NCBI GenBank assembly: GCA_029339505.1
Contig: JAQISU010000115.1
Location: forward strand, 8,815,001 to 8,879,000
Length of the DNA: 64,000 nt
Reading direction: 5' to 3'
Source of the DNA: Unio delphinus
Taxonomy: Eukaryota > Mollusca > Bivalvia > Unionida > Unionidae
Both the position numbers and the translations under genes were made by a program. Below are positions 35,078 to 47,813 of the stretch, one piece after another (the first letter of the stretch is position 1; each line of letters begins with the position of its first letter). Under the pieces are notes generated by a model. That model ran no database searches. It saw only the letters and a program-made list of their open reading frames with translations, and was not told the origin of the DNA.

Positions 35078-35399
35078 AACTTAACAAACGTCACTTTGAT
35101 GATGATGGGTAGCATGAGTGGACCCTTTATCATTTTCATGTCTCCACTTAAAATGTCAAACAATACAGGACAAAATGTAAAAGGACAATGTTTTGGCATC
35201 CGAGAGTAAAATCACAAGGCGACGAGCTACTTTACAGTACTCGAGAGTGGCACTTATTTTGCTGTTGTCCAAGACTTTGCCAAACAGCACATTGAATTTG
35301 CAAAATATCCTTCCAACTTCTTTGACCCTTTGGTTTTCCAATTTACAGAATCGTTGATTGAGTATGCTTTCCATGTTGTACACTTCTTCTTTGTTAGAT

Positions 35400-36900
35400 C
35401 ACGCGGTATTACTCAGGCGAGTAAACCGTTCCTTTTAGCACTTCCTCGTTCATGTCTTCTAAATATATAGACGACAGGATTACGGCCACGCAGTCATCCA
35501 GTGCCATGAAACATTTCGGTGGTCCAGTTGGGTAAATAACATTTGACGAAAGTGCCTTTGGCTTTGCCAATACGCAGCCAATCTCCCGACGATAACACCC
35601 CACTGTTTTTGGAGATATCCACTCTGAAGCCAATTCTGTGGGGGCATATCCGATGCTCTGATGATAATATTGGTTATTCGCTTGGACGACGTGCGATGTT
35701 TTTGAGAGAGTGTTGATACGTAAAATATTTCCACAAACTCTTTTCCAAGGTGCATTGAAAGCGTTTGACAATGCGTTTGGTTTCAGGATTCTCGGTGGTG
35801 AAACAAATTATTGTCTCGTTTCTTTAATTCCTTTTGGAATGCTTCGTTCAGACATTAGGTACCAATGCTGGTTTGCCATCGACGATGATGACAAACACTT
35901 AGTTGCAACACCAGTTTTAGGGATCACACTAACTCAGTGCTCGATTGTGCACCTTCATCGTCTGCGCGCCGCACACTTAACGGGAGTTTTCATTACAACC
36001 ATGGCCGTCCTCGACATCGATTTCTAGTTTCTGGACAAGTCCATTTTCAGCGAAGAGGCGGATGCGTAATCGATGGGAGTATCTGGGAATAACCAAATAG
36101 GAGCAATGAGGTCACTCTGGAAAAAAGATTTGCCCAAATTGTGTGCAAAATGGTGTCGTGTTAGTATGAAAACTTCCGCTAAGCATGAGACGCGCAGACG
36201 ATGAAGGTGTTATGGACACCCTGGTCGCAATCGGGTTAGAAATTATAAATCAATGAATGAACTGAGTAAGATTTATGGATTTTGTATTTTGTTTATGTTT
36301 TTCGTTATTGAAATAGGCAGGGGGGTGCAAACAAACGGGGATATGTTCACAGACTATAGAGATAGAAGCTGCTGGCCGTGATTGAAAGACAGCTCTAGTC
36401 TCTTCTTACCAAGGCAACTTTGTGTCTGTGCCTGTCTTGGTCACTGGGGTTGATGATGGTGGTTGTGATTATAGACATTTCTTGAGGGTCTAAAAGTCTT
36501 TCAGATTAGGTCGAGCTGTTTCGTCTAAAGCTTTCTGGCGACAAAGACTATATCGCTGGAACATTTGACCCTACCCTTGCGATTTTTACATTTTTGACAA
36601 TTTCGTGATATCCAGCAACAATTGCAGTTCGTGTTGTAACTGGGACATCTCTGTCGAGAATCGGGAGATAAATATGGGGTCTACATCTTGCCAGCGATGG
36701 AAGTTGCTAAATGATAGACATCGGCTAATTCATCTTGCCAGTAACGATCGCTGTCCTCCACTCGGGTGCGAAATTTGTAACATTTTTGTCGAATCAAATT
36801 GTATAAGGTGTATGTGGCTTGCTCTTGTAACAATCGTTTCACTTGAGGTAAATGGAAACTTTTCAGTCGGGTTTGGGCAGCACGATACAATTTCTGATTT
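35400..36900 (-). pseudogene. Polinton integrase relic, frameshifted
   Basis: Minus strand. Near 36700-36760 the reading RVEDSDRYWQDELADVYHLA matches the 'V..ID..WQADLVDM..L' start of the integrase core (catalytic Asp). Near 35700-35830 come FTTENPETKRIVKRFQCT and LEKSLWKYFTYQHS, then, shifted by one base, YYHQSIGYAPTELA, the C-terminal 'YN..YHRSIG..P' block. Several stops and shifts separate these pieces, so no product. The order shows the gene runs leftwards. Confidence 0.7.
36420..36670. repeat. Internal direct repeat R2, copy a
   Basis: Matches 37265-37490 over about 220 bp: TTGGTCACTGGGGT, TGTTTCGTCTAAA, CATTTGACCCTACC, GTGTTGTAACTGGGACATCT. Spacing about 835 bp, close to that of R1. 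Confidence 0.7.
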
Positions 36901-37264
36901 CCTCCGTATTCCGCAGAATGGAATACATGATACTAAATTATGAATAACGCCTTCTCTTTCAAACGCTCTATGAAAATGGCTTAAAGTGTCTGACAGGTAA
37001 GGGAGAAGAAATCGAGACTAGTGGTGGTGGTGGCGGCGGAAAAGGGATAGTTTTGGTCTTACTTTCTTCTATCATTTTTGGTTTCCCTTCCTTCCTTTTC
37101 ACTTTTGTCAAAAGATGAGTGGACATCATCTCCAAGCTTTAAGTTTGTCTCGTTGATGTATTTGGATTGGGGTCAATAAGTTTCCACAATCGTATTCAGG
37201 ATAGGATTTGTTGACGCTGTTTTGAAAGACTTCTCGCAAATCCTTTTCTGCTATCATTCGTGGG

Positions 37265-37490
37265 GCTGCATCTGACTTGGTCACTGGGGTGATAGTGGTG
37301 ATGGAAGTTTCATCAGGATCTTAAGATCTTTCAGAGTAGCTGGAGGTGTTTCGTCTAAATAGTTTTGGCGAAAGAGACGATGTCGCTGCAATACTTGACC
37401 GTACCATTGCGATTTTCCCTTTCTTACAAATCGCTGTCATTCATGAACGATTGCAGTCAGTGTTGTAACTGGCACATCTCAATCACATGT
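37265..37490. repeat. Internal direct repeat R2, copy b
   Basis: Second copy of R2. On the minus strand part of it is open (LFRQNYLDETPPATLKDLK), so the repeat probably derives from a coding region. Confidence 0.65.
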
Positions 37491-37779
37491 TTGAATACAT
37501 GAAGAGACAGTCCTTTCCTTATCGTTTATTTGGGGTAGAAAAAAATGATGATTTGTGGGGGGTTGACATCTTTGTTTGTTCCGGAGTATACATAAACAAA
37601 TGTGATTGTGCCGGTGGATGCTGTGCCTTACGATGGCAGTGACGCAGTACGATGTGACTTCGGCGAGTCAGTAAAACATTGTGGGAACTTATCATGACTG
37701 CAGCCACTGCAACCATACTTACCATGGAAAGATATACCTTGGAACTTTATTACCTTTTGAGAAACTGCTTCTTGGAATC

Positions 37780-38052
37780 TTGTGGTGTGTGCTAAAGATA
37801 AACTACCTTATCGCAAACTTCATGACCACCAGGCTTATGACCCGGACGACAATCATCTCCCTAGGAACTTGCTTGGTAGTCGTTTACTTTCGCCACGATG
37901 GAAGTGTGGAGTATTTCGATTCGTATGAATTACCACCTTTGGAAAACGATAGCATTGACTTTATGAGAAGAAATGCCCAGACGAAACGATTCAAAAATGA
38001 TTCCATGGCGTGGACAATATTGTGTGTATTTTCTTCATTAACGCAGTCTTAG
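37780..38052 (+). pseudogene. Second Polinton protease relic, opposite strand
   Basis: Plus-strand frame with LVVVYFRHDGSVEYFDSYEL and PPLENDSIDFMRRN, the 'W.AVYF...G..EYFDS.G..P' block of the adenovirus-type protease. The catalytic Cys region is degraded (SMAWTILCVF where 'S..CG.YC..F' is expected). Faces away from the copy at 33428-33640, so the element was rearranged or two elements are merged. Confidence 0.6.
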
Positions 38053-38059
38053 ATATTGT

Positions 38060-39700
38060 TTAGAACCTTTAGTGACTTATCTTCATCATGACTATTTTAG
38101 AAATGACGACAAAGTAGATTGATGGTTTTGAGACCATAGTGGATATCTCTTATCTTTAGCTAGGAAACGTAAGTACATCAATGGTCCAATGACTACCCTT
38201 GGTGGAAGTTTAACTTGATTTAACATCGTTGTCAGTCTTGTCAAAAATAGTTCTTTTGTTTGAAAAATTGTTTATGGTTATTTGTTGTTTGAATACAAAA
38301 ATGTTGTGTTCTGTGGTGTTTGTTCAATTTTATAGATATATATGCTATTTGACTTCTCTCTATCCTTCGCCCTTAAATAAACTCTGTTGCGTTCCTACCC
38401 TACAAAAACCGCAGGGATGTTTTCTATCGCGTCTCCACAAGAACCATATAAAGCGAGGCAGCCTCCAGTCTGACCACAAGCAACCCACTTAGCGTTTTAA
38501 TATCTTTAGGAACCGGAAATGGAAAGGGGCGAACAAAACTGCTTCTTAGAAATAGGACGGGATAAGATCAAATTGTGTAATTCATGTGGGTGCCATCCCA
38601 TATTAACATTCCTGGCAAAAACAAATACGATTTGGCTGGAAAGTCCAAACCTAATGACCCAAACCAAGCCCATATCGAGTACAAAATCCAAGAAATATAG
38701 AGCATGATATCCCCAAAATGCAGATAAGAATGGCAAACTGAATGGGATTCATGCCCCAAAGGTCGTACACAGTACTCGATACAACATACAGTGAGTCGCT
38801 AACCGAAGCCACAATAACAAGCAACAACCACATCCAACGAGTCACAAATAGGATCAGAACTGTCAAAACCCTGCTTGCAGGTAGTATCGGGAAATATACT
38901 CAAAATAATAAAGATGAGCAAACAGTCCATATTTCTCCACTACCGACGATTTCCGACATGTAATCAATATTTCACTAGATACAAAATACCAAGGGAACAA
39001 CTAATCTGTTCTCTTAATAACATTAGCTCTCCCTGATCATATCCTGCATTATTATACCAGCAGAACCCAAACTCTAAGCTAAGTAATGAATCCATACTGA
39101 TTTACCTCAAAGAGATATATAACATAGGAAACATAATTCTTTCTCAATAAAAAAAATTCAGTACGACAACTCAATAAGCAGTGCAAAATATAAATACGCA
39201 TATTAGCAATCCCACGTGGCTACTGATGCAGCCACTGATTTCACTCCTTGAAGTATCTAAAACTTTGTACAATGTATCTACCCTTAACCAACCCCAAAAC
39301 CTATCTATTCGTTTCAAATAATAACTTATAATTGAAACAAAGACCTCACTCAAAATGAATCATATAACTGATGCCGCTTCCATGCAGATGGCTCTGTTTT
39401 TATTAGACGCCTTTATGAATTAAGCCTGAGTGGGGAAAGTAGGCGCGGATGTGACATACGGTATTTCAATGAAGACAGGATGATCGAGTCTGTGAGCAGA
39501 CCGATGCTACACCTGCGTCTATAACCCATTACGACACTGCAGAGGGCGTCTGAAGTATGACTTGTTAGGCGACTCAATACGACTGCAGGTACACAACATA
39601 GTTGGCAGGCAAAACCATCCTAATGCTTATAATCTCTTCCTCCTGTCTTCTACAACTCATGATATGGTGGATTACTAATAAAAAAACTGGACTCTTAAAC
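38060..39700. other. Polinton interior, right part, no gene recognised
   Basis: Overlapping hydrophobic frames on the minus strand (38506-38866) shift against one another; they may be a decayed membrane-protein gene. Nothing identifiable. Confidence 0.35.
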
Positions 39701-39703
39701 GTA

Positions 39704-39952
39704 ATTATTATAAGGTGGCTTAAATCCCAGCCATCAGGACCAGTTGCACAAAGTGGCAACTATTTGACTAATTAATTTATCAAAAATAACGTAAAAATAG
39801 AGTAAGAACCCAAACTCAGCTTTATATGGTGGCTAAAAGTCCAGCGCCAATAGGCCCAGCCGCACAATGTGGCAGTACAAATTAGTTAATCAAGATATAG
39901 GACTTCAGAAAATTAGATTTATAAGGTGGCTAAACCCAGCCATCAGGTATCG
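39704..39952. repeat. About 115-bp repeat, 2.2 copies
   Basis: ATAAGGTGGCTTAAATCCCA, GCCATCAGGACCAGTTGCAC and AAAGTGGCA recur at 39704, 39822 and 39930. Confidence 0.7.
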
Positions 39953-40401
39953 TTTCCATTCAATATTGAATAATCAAGAAGAATCTGGCTAGCAATCATC
40001 CGGACAAAATATAGAAGATTCAAGAGGCCATAAATGACGGGGGGGGGGGGACGAGGGGGCAGTAGAGGAGTATGGAATATGGAGCATATAGTCTTCTCAA
40101 GGCTCAAGATGGAAATTAACAACCTAAAGATGACAAAGGAAACATTACGAGAATTATTGAAATAAGAAGATAAGGAAAAGGAGGATTAAGAAAAAATAAT
40201 CAAAATAAGGTAGTGGAATTAAAACATAAAATAGGAAGAGGAAACAAGAGAAGGAGGAGGAGAAGAAAAAGGAGAAGAAAGATGAGAAGACAAAGAAGAA
40301 TGAGGGACAAAAATAAGAAGTTAGTGGAGAAAAAGACGACATTAGAGAAAACAGAAAAGAAACTCATAAGCCCGTTCGAGGGCCACTCCATTGCCTCGAA
40401 T

Positions 40402-40468
40402 GTATGTATGTATGTATGTATGTATGTATGTATGTATGTATGTATGTATGTACGTATGTATGTATGTA

Positions 40469-40499
<31 letters not shown>
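40402..40499. repeat. (GTAT)n(GT)n microsatellite
   Basis: Simple repeat inside the Polinton. A purine-rich stretch (40210-40345) precedes it. Confidence 0.95.
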
Positions 40500-41444
40500 C
40501 TTTATTATGCTTGTCTTCAATCATATTGTCCTATATCAACTTTCCCATGTCCTTATACAACCATATATATTCTCATGTTCAATTCCACTTGACGCTATAG
40601 TGGCCCACAACCATTTTAATTGGGTTTTCCATTGACGCTAAAGTGGCCTCATACACTGCTATCGTTCTCTTCTGGAAGTAGGGCTGTGTTTGCTTTAAGT
40701 AGCCGCGGTTATGCCATCACTCCTTGCCTCCACGGCTGGTGCAGCCCAATTCATTGTCTTCTTTGTTTCCCTCATGTTCTAAATCTGTGGCATCGATTTA
40801 CACACACGCTAACACACCTATACAGGGAATGTGAATTCACATGTAATTATCTTCGGACTGGAAAACAAATTTCGTGATTGAACTTTGCAACGTGTGTTAG
40901 GATTGACTAAAAAACTCTGTCTGTTTTGATCCGCTCTTCCGCTACAAATAACCACGGTTTACATCATTCCCGTCACCTACTCTCGTCGCAAGGTGATGAC
41001 TAACATATAATAATCTAACCTCCTATCGTTGATGCAGTTTAACCCGGACTATCTCATGTACGTCAAATCAACATAGGTATTCTCCGGGATGATTAAAAAC
41101 AGTGATTTTATGTGGAGAGACAAGGCTGTCTGAAGCAAGCCTTACTCTACGATTCAGATGTCAGACGAAGTTTGAGAAATGTTAACTGAATAATGCTACT
41201 AAAACAAACAAAGGTCATTTTCAAGGCCTTTATTGCCTCGAAAAAAATTACCTTTGCCTAGGAAAGTATTTAGTCGATTTGTTTGACTGATCGATTTACG
41301 TTCTTAAGTCTATGTTTGTGTGATAGGTCTATGTCTCTGTCAAGGGTAAGATTTCTTTTTATAAGATCACTCGAAGGTCACAAACACTAATTTATTTAAT
41401 ATAATTGCTGTTTACGGGCCAGATTTATGTGTTGTTTTAATTTG

Positions 41445-41519
41445 CCCTAAAGGCCAGAAAGATCAAGTTAGTGGGCTGGATCCGGATCAGGCTTGCAGGC
41501 CGGGGGCTGTGCACCCCTG
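41445..41519. mobile_element. Possible hAT-type element end
   Basis: Reversed, the sequence reads CAGGGGTGCACAGCCCCCGG then CCTGCAAGCC, resembling the CAGGGGTG termini and GGCC-rich subterminal part of some hAT elements. The other end was not found. Confidence 0.35.
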
Positions 41520-41534
41520 ATATAGACCATAGAC

Positions 41535-41671
41535 AGAACCAGTCAATTCTCTGTGTTAAATTCCCCATGACCCTATGTAACCTCGCTCATGGTAAAGACC
41601 CATAGACCCCATATTGTAAACGACCACATTTACAACGACCCATAGGCCATATATCGCCCCCATTAACTACT
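41535..41671. repeat. Polinton right terminal inverted repeat
   Basis: Ends CATTAACTACT, followed by AATAAT. Several small indels relative to the left repeat. Confidence 0.75.
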
Positions 41672-42017
41672 AATAATATATGAAGTCTATCAAAATACAA
41701 TGACTCACTTGACGTTTTTAATAAAGAGGAGTTAGGTGAATGATGCCCTCTCATGCAATACAATCGCATTAAGAATTTTTGGGATAGATATAAGAGTTGA
41801 AATGGTAAATTGAAACCAAGGATGAGAACAACTAAAAGTGGTAAAAGTGGTAAAATATACCTTGAGATTGGTTAACAATGTTTGCAATTATTTATGTACA
41901 ACAAATCACAATATTATTCTATTTGTCTCAGATGTGGCGAGACGATGTAATCGCCAAATGTTTTGAAGATATTGTGATCTGGTGCGAAGCATAACATGTG
42001 TACATCCTTGTACTTAC

Positions 42018-42239
42018 CATGGTCGTCGCAGAGTCACTGTTATATATGACAATTATGATTTTTTTCAGAGATCCACTTGACTGTGCCTGGCTGAACTCAG
42101 ATATGGCATGAGCGAAGCACCTGGCCACAGCATCTCTGGGATATCCTACATTTCCCGTCCCTATTGCGGGGAAAGCCATTGACTTTTTGTCTTTCAACAA
42201 GGCATAATTCACGCAGGATTTGATGTAACCTTTTAATGT
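42018..42239 (-). CDS. PARP14-like: PARP14-like exon 10: macrodomain 2, C-terminal half
   Basis: 222 nt, 74 codons (residues about 1297-1370). KDKKSMAFPAIGTGNVGYPR is a fully canonical macrodomain diphosphate loop, followed by the helix DAVARCFAHAISEFSQ and the last strand KKIIIVIYNSDS. Acceptor TTTTTTTACCAG and donor ATG|GTAAGT are both strong, phase 0. Of the four macrodomains this one has the best preserved binding loop. Confidence 0.88.
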
Positions 42240-42345
42240 CTGGTAAAAAAAGAAACAATTAAGAGGTTTAGTGCTTATCAGAACTTCAAGTTTGGCCATG
42301 ACTATGATGTACGATTGTTTCTTCTTTTAAGAGGACTCAGGAAGA

Positions 42346-42415
42346 ACACACACACACACACACGCACACACACAACTCACAAAAACGCGCGCGCACGCAC
42401 ACATACACATCTCTC
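42346..42415. repeat. CA-rich microsatellite
   Basis: Imperfect (CA)n with CGCGCG interruption, in the intron upstream of exon 10. Confidence 0.85.
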
Positions 42416-42589
42416 TCTTTTTCTCGTTAATTTATGATTATTCGGCACATTAGACCGGATACGGAAGTACGGATTTCCATTTTACTGTGCTAAGACATAC
42501 GCATCGCACAAACCAATTCACCTACACTGATATATCAAGGAGTTATCTGATATTATCATTATAATAAAGAAACACAAGGTATACATATT

Positions 42590-42735
42590 TTTATACAAAG
42601 TAAGCATATTGTTGGACTAAGTTTGCATATATTTAGACACAGTATGCATATTTGTAGACACAGTATGCATATTTTTGGACACATTATGCATATATTTAGA
42701 CCAAGCATGCTTATTTTAGACAAAGTATTCATATT
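42590..42735. repeat. 24-bp minisatellite, about 5-6 copies
   Basis: Unit near ACAGTATGCATATTTTTGGAC with changes in each copy. Confidence 0.8.
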
Positions 42736-43195
42736 CCTTATAATACACGAGAAAAAAAAGATATTTCTACTGAGGCATTCATTTATTTTATACATATTAT
42801 ACAAAATCATCAGATTAGCGATAACTGGATAGAATACAGTACATACAAGGTAAATGGTATTCTTTTTTCAAAACACTTAATAATAATTCAACGTATAAGC
42901 CTATGCAGTTCGACTGGGTTAACACCTATTACTTTCTGTTCAGTGCCCACGAATGTAGTCACAGATCATTTAATTCCCTCTCACTTTGGGTGTATTGTAG
43001 CTTTAAGAATTTAGTCATATCACTACAATGTCTGCAGTGTGGCAACTTATAGGGATCGTCGCTTGACGTGTAGAGTCAGGTTCAACCCAGTCACATTAAC
43101 CTGATACTAGGACGACCGGTCCTAACACTAACATCTTAACGCTAATCATCAAGCAAGGTAGCTGCTAGTTTCATTTTAGAAGTATTTAGTATGTT

Positions 43196-43264
43196 TAAAT
43201 CGGGATTCGAGCTCACGACCTGGCGTATCCGAGTTGGACACTCTAATTACGTAGGCCCCGGAAG
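43196..43264 (-). mobile_element. tRNA-like SINE head relic
   Basis: Minus strand: GGGGCCTACGTAATTAGAGT, then CCAACTCGGATACGCCAGGT and GAGCTCGAATCCC. The last resembles a B box (GGTTCGAATCC) and the arm spacing is tRNA-like; the A box is damaged. Weak. Confidence 0.4.
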
Positions 43265-43837
43265 AGCGGTCGCTTATTTTGGTGATGATACAGGAGTGCA
43301 ATTGAAGCATTCTTTACATTTTTTTAATGGAAGATGTTTGTTCTTTAGAATACGAGCAATATCGTGCGATATTTTTTTATAGCAATGTTTTGATGACAGT
43401 TCACACTGAATCAGGAGGCTATTGACCCTGAATTAACTTATGTGGCCAATTGGACATTGTCTTTTGTTTATACGTCTATCCTCTCTAACAAATGTCAGTT
43501 TACGTATGACGATAACAGTTAGTTTATCCTTCAAAATAGTTGAAATTACCATATGATCATTTGGAATTAGACATGGTGGAAACTTTAGCATTGTCATGTA
43601 AAAGTAGAGACAAAGCAGGAAAAATTAATGTAATTTAAGTCTAAACCACCATTTAAATACCCATCTTACTGCTTACAATCTTACGCGGAAGACATGTAAA
43701 CATTTCTCAGAAAACGTACTGCAAAGTTAATTTCCTGTCACAAAGCTGTCTTTTATCAATTTATGGATGTCAATTTCAAATTGACTATGTGTCTCCATTG
43801 CACTGATATAAAAGTTATTACTATATAACACAGTATA

Positions 43838-44025
43838 GTATTCCCTTGTTAGTACGAACACAGTTGTAATATTCCCTTTTTAGTACGAACACAATTGTAA
43901 TATTCCTTTTTAGTACGAACACAGTTGTAGTATTCCTTTTTTTTTAGTACGAACACTGTTGTAGTATTCCTTTTTTTAGTACGAACGCTGTTGTAGTATT
44001 CCCTTTATAGTACGAATACAATTGT
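43838..44025. repeat. About 31-bp minisatellite, 6 copies
   Basis: Unit near AGTACGAACACAGTTGTAGT then ATTCCTTTTT. Poly-T length varies among copies. Confidence 0.85.
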
Positions 44026-44547
44026 AGCCACAGCATGTTCATATGAAAATGCTTACAATGTTAACGTCTTTCAAAGTATACATCCCATAATACCAAATGT
44101 TAGAATTACCTTTTTGTATGATCTTTTGCAGTGTTAAAATAGATGTTTATAACATAAACGTCATTATAAGGCCAGAGACTGATTGATGGAGGCAAAAGCC
44201 CACAATGATGACGAGTCCATCGTAAAATGCCGTACAAAATATTTACACATTGCACATTGCACGCACTATATCTTAGAATCACTCCATGATACACGTGATT
44301 GTTTCATCATGTTACTATTTTAAGTCATCAATTACAGATCAAGACTAACCTGGAGGGCGCACATTCATGTTTTATTATGTTGTGAAAGTAACACATAACG
44401 TTAGAGGAGAAAGTTACCTTTAACTGACTCCTAAAGAGTTATATACATTACACAAACATTGCAGTTATGCAGATTGTCAGTATAAAGATATTTAATTAGC
44501 ATTCATACTGTTTCATTGCTGCAAGATGATGCTTTTGCGCATGGTTG

Positions 44548-44548
<1 letters not shown>

Positions 44549-44620
<72 letters not shown>
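44549..44620. repeat. (GA)n microsatellite
   Basis: About 35 AG units. Confidence 0.95.
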
Positions 44621-44942
44621 ACTTTTCTGTCAATCTACAATGCCTTAACCGATTACAATACGCGATCATCTCTTACAAGGGTTGAAGCAAAGACAACGGA
44701 AGGTAATAAAGATGCCCGCGAATACAAGGTTAAACACGCTAAAAGTGCATCACTCTGCTGTGTACACAAACATAATTCCTTTTAAATCGGTAGTCACAGA
44801 CATAAAATTAAGCTTATTAAGTGGCTTTTTTATGAGAGACGGAGATACTTGGATACATGATTGTATGTTGTATGAAAGAACTTTACCTAAAATAACGACA
44901 AACTAGTCAAAGATGCTGTGTGTATATATCGTGAAAGCAAAC

Positions 44943-45182
44943 CTCTTCATTAATTTTGCTCCAGTCGTTTTCGATCTTCAAATGCAGGATCTCGTTAAAT
45001 GACATGTGTGGTGTATCAGTAGCCACACAGGAGCCTATCGTAAGCCCTCCTTGTGGTTCACTTTTCTTGCATTCCGATTCCAGGTCAAACGTTCCGCCGT
45101 TACTTGTTACTTTTTTCAGACTATTTGCAATTACTCCTCTTAAATCAGGAAATGACGTGGTAGGATTGACGATGATGTCCGC
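44943..45182 (-). CDS. PARP14-like: PARP14-like exon 9: macrodomain 2, N-terminal half
   Basis: 240 nt, exactly 80 codons, phase 0 to 0 (residues about 1217-1296). Begins ADIIVNPTTSFPDLRGVIAN, which keeps the Asp-Ile-Ile-Val-Asn core of ADP-ribose-binding macrodomains but has PTT where the usual motif has AAN, and RGVIAN in the place of the glycine-rich loop. Then GGLTIGSCVATDTPHMSFNEI and LHLKIEND, equivalent to the 'G....T.AG.L....IH' block. The donor (GAG|GTTTGC) is weak but its phase fits exon 10. Confidence 0.8.
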
Positions 45183-46386
45183 CTATTAGAAGCAGAATAT
45201 AAAAATTGTTTGGTTTTAACAGTCAAAAGAATAATAAAGTCTTGTTATCTTCGTTAGGGAGGACTGCATGATAAAGCAGATAGTGGTGTTACTGTTGTCA
45301 TTTACCTATATTATAACTTAGTACATCATGGTGATCACCTTATGAAAGATAAAACACAGATACAGTCATTTAATATTTCAACGTGTTAGATGGACGATAT
45401 TTCCAGAATATGTGATACGTTGTGGTATGTTAATGGAGAGATAAAAGCAATTTAATGTTTTTGACTTGGATTATTTTGTAATTTTGTAAAGGTCTGGGAT
45501 GGGTGTTGGGTGGGATTAGGGAGATGAAAAATATGTCAGACTCCTTTTTTGGGGGACACATCTTTCTCTAACCTGTTCATTTACGAAACTTCAGTGGTGG
45601 TTTTCAGTATCTTTGCTAGCGAAGGTTTCGATATAATAACCCTATCTACACCTTGACAAATCGAACAGATAATGATTCGTCCCAGTAACATCGGTTGAAT
45701 TTTATGAGTTGCCTCCCTTAGTATGTAATGTCACCTAACCAATAGCGTGTACCAGTGGTGCATGGAACATCCGCTGAAAATGGTGGAGGAACTTAACTTC
45801 GAAAGAAAGGATACTTTGTGAGTTTAGCAATGAAATCATACAGGAAAGTATGTGTACAAACACGGACCAGCAGTGAACAATTGCATATATATCAGAGAAA
45901 ATTGCTTTTTGCTATCATTCAAGTTGTGCTCTCCCCTTGTATCGATCATGTAGGAACAATGTTCAAATCTGAATAACTTAGTTTGATTAGATGTGGTGGT
46001 TTTGCTGCCGCATATAGTGAAATTCACAGATACGAGGCAAAGAAATATTTGCTCGATAAGCCAAGGTGTAGATTTTGTTATTATATTGAAAGTCTGGCTA
46101 GCGAAGAATAGCTGTGAAAGGATTTACGGCTTGTGTTGCATCCTTTTTTCAAGAAACCATTGACGTTTGGTTAATGAGGAACTCAGTTGTACACGTGATC
46201 TTATTACAATCGATCTCATCTAAAATGCGTATAGGTATTCCTTAATTAACTGCATCAATAACAGAAATTTAAATTTACATTATTTCAGGTTAGTAAATAC
46301 CTTTGTTATATATTTCTTAAATATTTCGGAGTTTGCATTATCAAACTACAATAATTCTAGTTTCAGTTCCATTGCATCTTAAATGG

Positions 46387-46388
<2 letters not shown>

Positions 46389-46446
<58 letters not shown>
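46389..46446. repeat. (TA)n microsatellite
   Basis: About 29 units. Confidence 0.95.
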
Positions 46447-46447
<1 letters not shown>

Positions 46448-47780
46448 TGTATGCACCGACGTATAACATCAAAATCAGAATGCATGTACAAAGTCGTGTG
46501 ATTAGAAATTTGATGTTGGTATGTATAATTTAGCCATGCATTTGATCAGTCGCCACTTTCCTCTCTAAAACCTTTTTAGGGCATAATAAACGTATATCAA
46601 CGGACACGATGTCCATAGTTGACAATGAAATAAACAAAGCAGAGAATGCTATATTTTTATATTACACGTTTATGTATGTTTATGCGCTGGTTAGCACACG
46701 AATAAGAAATCTGCGATACAAAACAGAGCTTTCCGCTGCTATTTTTAGCATGATACGGGTATACGTTTTCTTGCAGAAACGTTGTTCTGCCAAATCTACA
46801 GTTTGACAAATACTATCCCTTGTATGGAAAAATGACGAATACTTTGTAAGTACGCCCCTCATCTGTCATCTTCTTTCGCCTTTTCTTTTAATTGTATTTC
46901 AAGAAATGTAAACTGTCGTGATCCTATGACCTCAATTATATTTTTTTATTGAAAATTTTGGGCGTGTGCATGCAATTTTTCTTAAAATATAGTCTATTTA
47001 AGGATTTGAAGAACTTTTCAGAGAATGGCCGGTATAAGGTGAAGTTGATTACATTTACAACATTCACAATGACGAAAATGTTAGTATATCTCTATGTTGT
47101 TTTCATGTACTGTGGCTGCAATTTATTTGGACACTGTACTTGTGGAAATTGGTTATGATCTAAGCACATAGCTAACTAAAATGAATGGTGCCTGGTGCTA
47201 AAATCTCCCAGCTTGAATTAGCACTATCTTTAGCAGGTTTTAAAATAAGGAACATAACAGTGCCAGACTATGCATTAATGGCCTTTGAAAGTACAATATA
47301 AATGAATTTCCAAATATATTAAAGGTAAAACAGTTAATGTCTTTTTTATACAACTTACCTCCTAAGTCCAGGAAATAAAAATGATCACGTGGAGCTAGCA
47401 GTAATTTGGAAAAATGTACATGTGAAGTAAGTGTAAGATGTATGCTTTATGATACATATTACACCTATCAATCATACACCGAAATGAAGGGCATTAACAA
47501 TTACTTGAACCTTACTTAAAATATACAAGGTCTTTTAAAAGTCAGAATAACTGAGGACAATCGGTGATATAAAAAAAATCGTACTCTATGCAAAATACAA
47601 CAATATAGAGCAAATTAATCTTTAGTTTTACTTGCGTGCACGATAAAAACGTTGCAAATATGTATTTTGTTTTAATGTTGGACATAGTGGACACATACAC
47701 ACACATGTAAACAAATACCAGTAGAGAGAAGATGTTTCTCTGTGTTTCTAGAGTGTTTAATGGCCCTAAACAGATTAGTG

Positions 47781-47813
<33 letters not shown>

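Larger units (their letters stand above)
30990..41671. mobile_element. Decayed Polinton/Maverick element, 10.7 kb, with inverted termini
   Basis: The left end AGTAGTTAATGGGCC and right end CCCCCATTAACTACT are inverted copies. Similarity extends about 120-135 bp inward (30990-31110 against 41535-41671) with shared blocks such as ATAGACCCCAT and AAACGACCA. The flanks AATACT (30984-30989) and AATAAT (41672-41677) fit the 6-bp target duplication of Polintons, one base changed. Inside are relics of the integrase and of an adenovirus-type protease, both diagnostic of Polintons. No DNA polymerase B or capsid gene could be recognised and the length is below the usual 15-20 kb. Located in the intron between exons 10 and 11. 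Confidence 0.8.
42240..44942. other. Intron between exons 9 and 10
   Basis: Holds the CA tract, two minisatellites, the SINE head relic and a (GA)n tract. No coding feature seen. Confidence 0.5.

Noticed and set aside
40213..40635. Arg/Lys-rich open frame running into Met-Tyr-Val-Cys repeats
   Set aside because: Purine-rich sequence and a (GTAT)n(GT)n tract inside the Polinton; no splice or start context.
45730..45800. Plus-strand reading that includes His-Gly-Thr-Ser, like the PARP NAD+-binding motif
   Set aside because: Opposite strand to the gene, closed by a stop soon after, and no other ART motif nearby. Coincidence.
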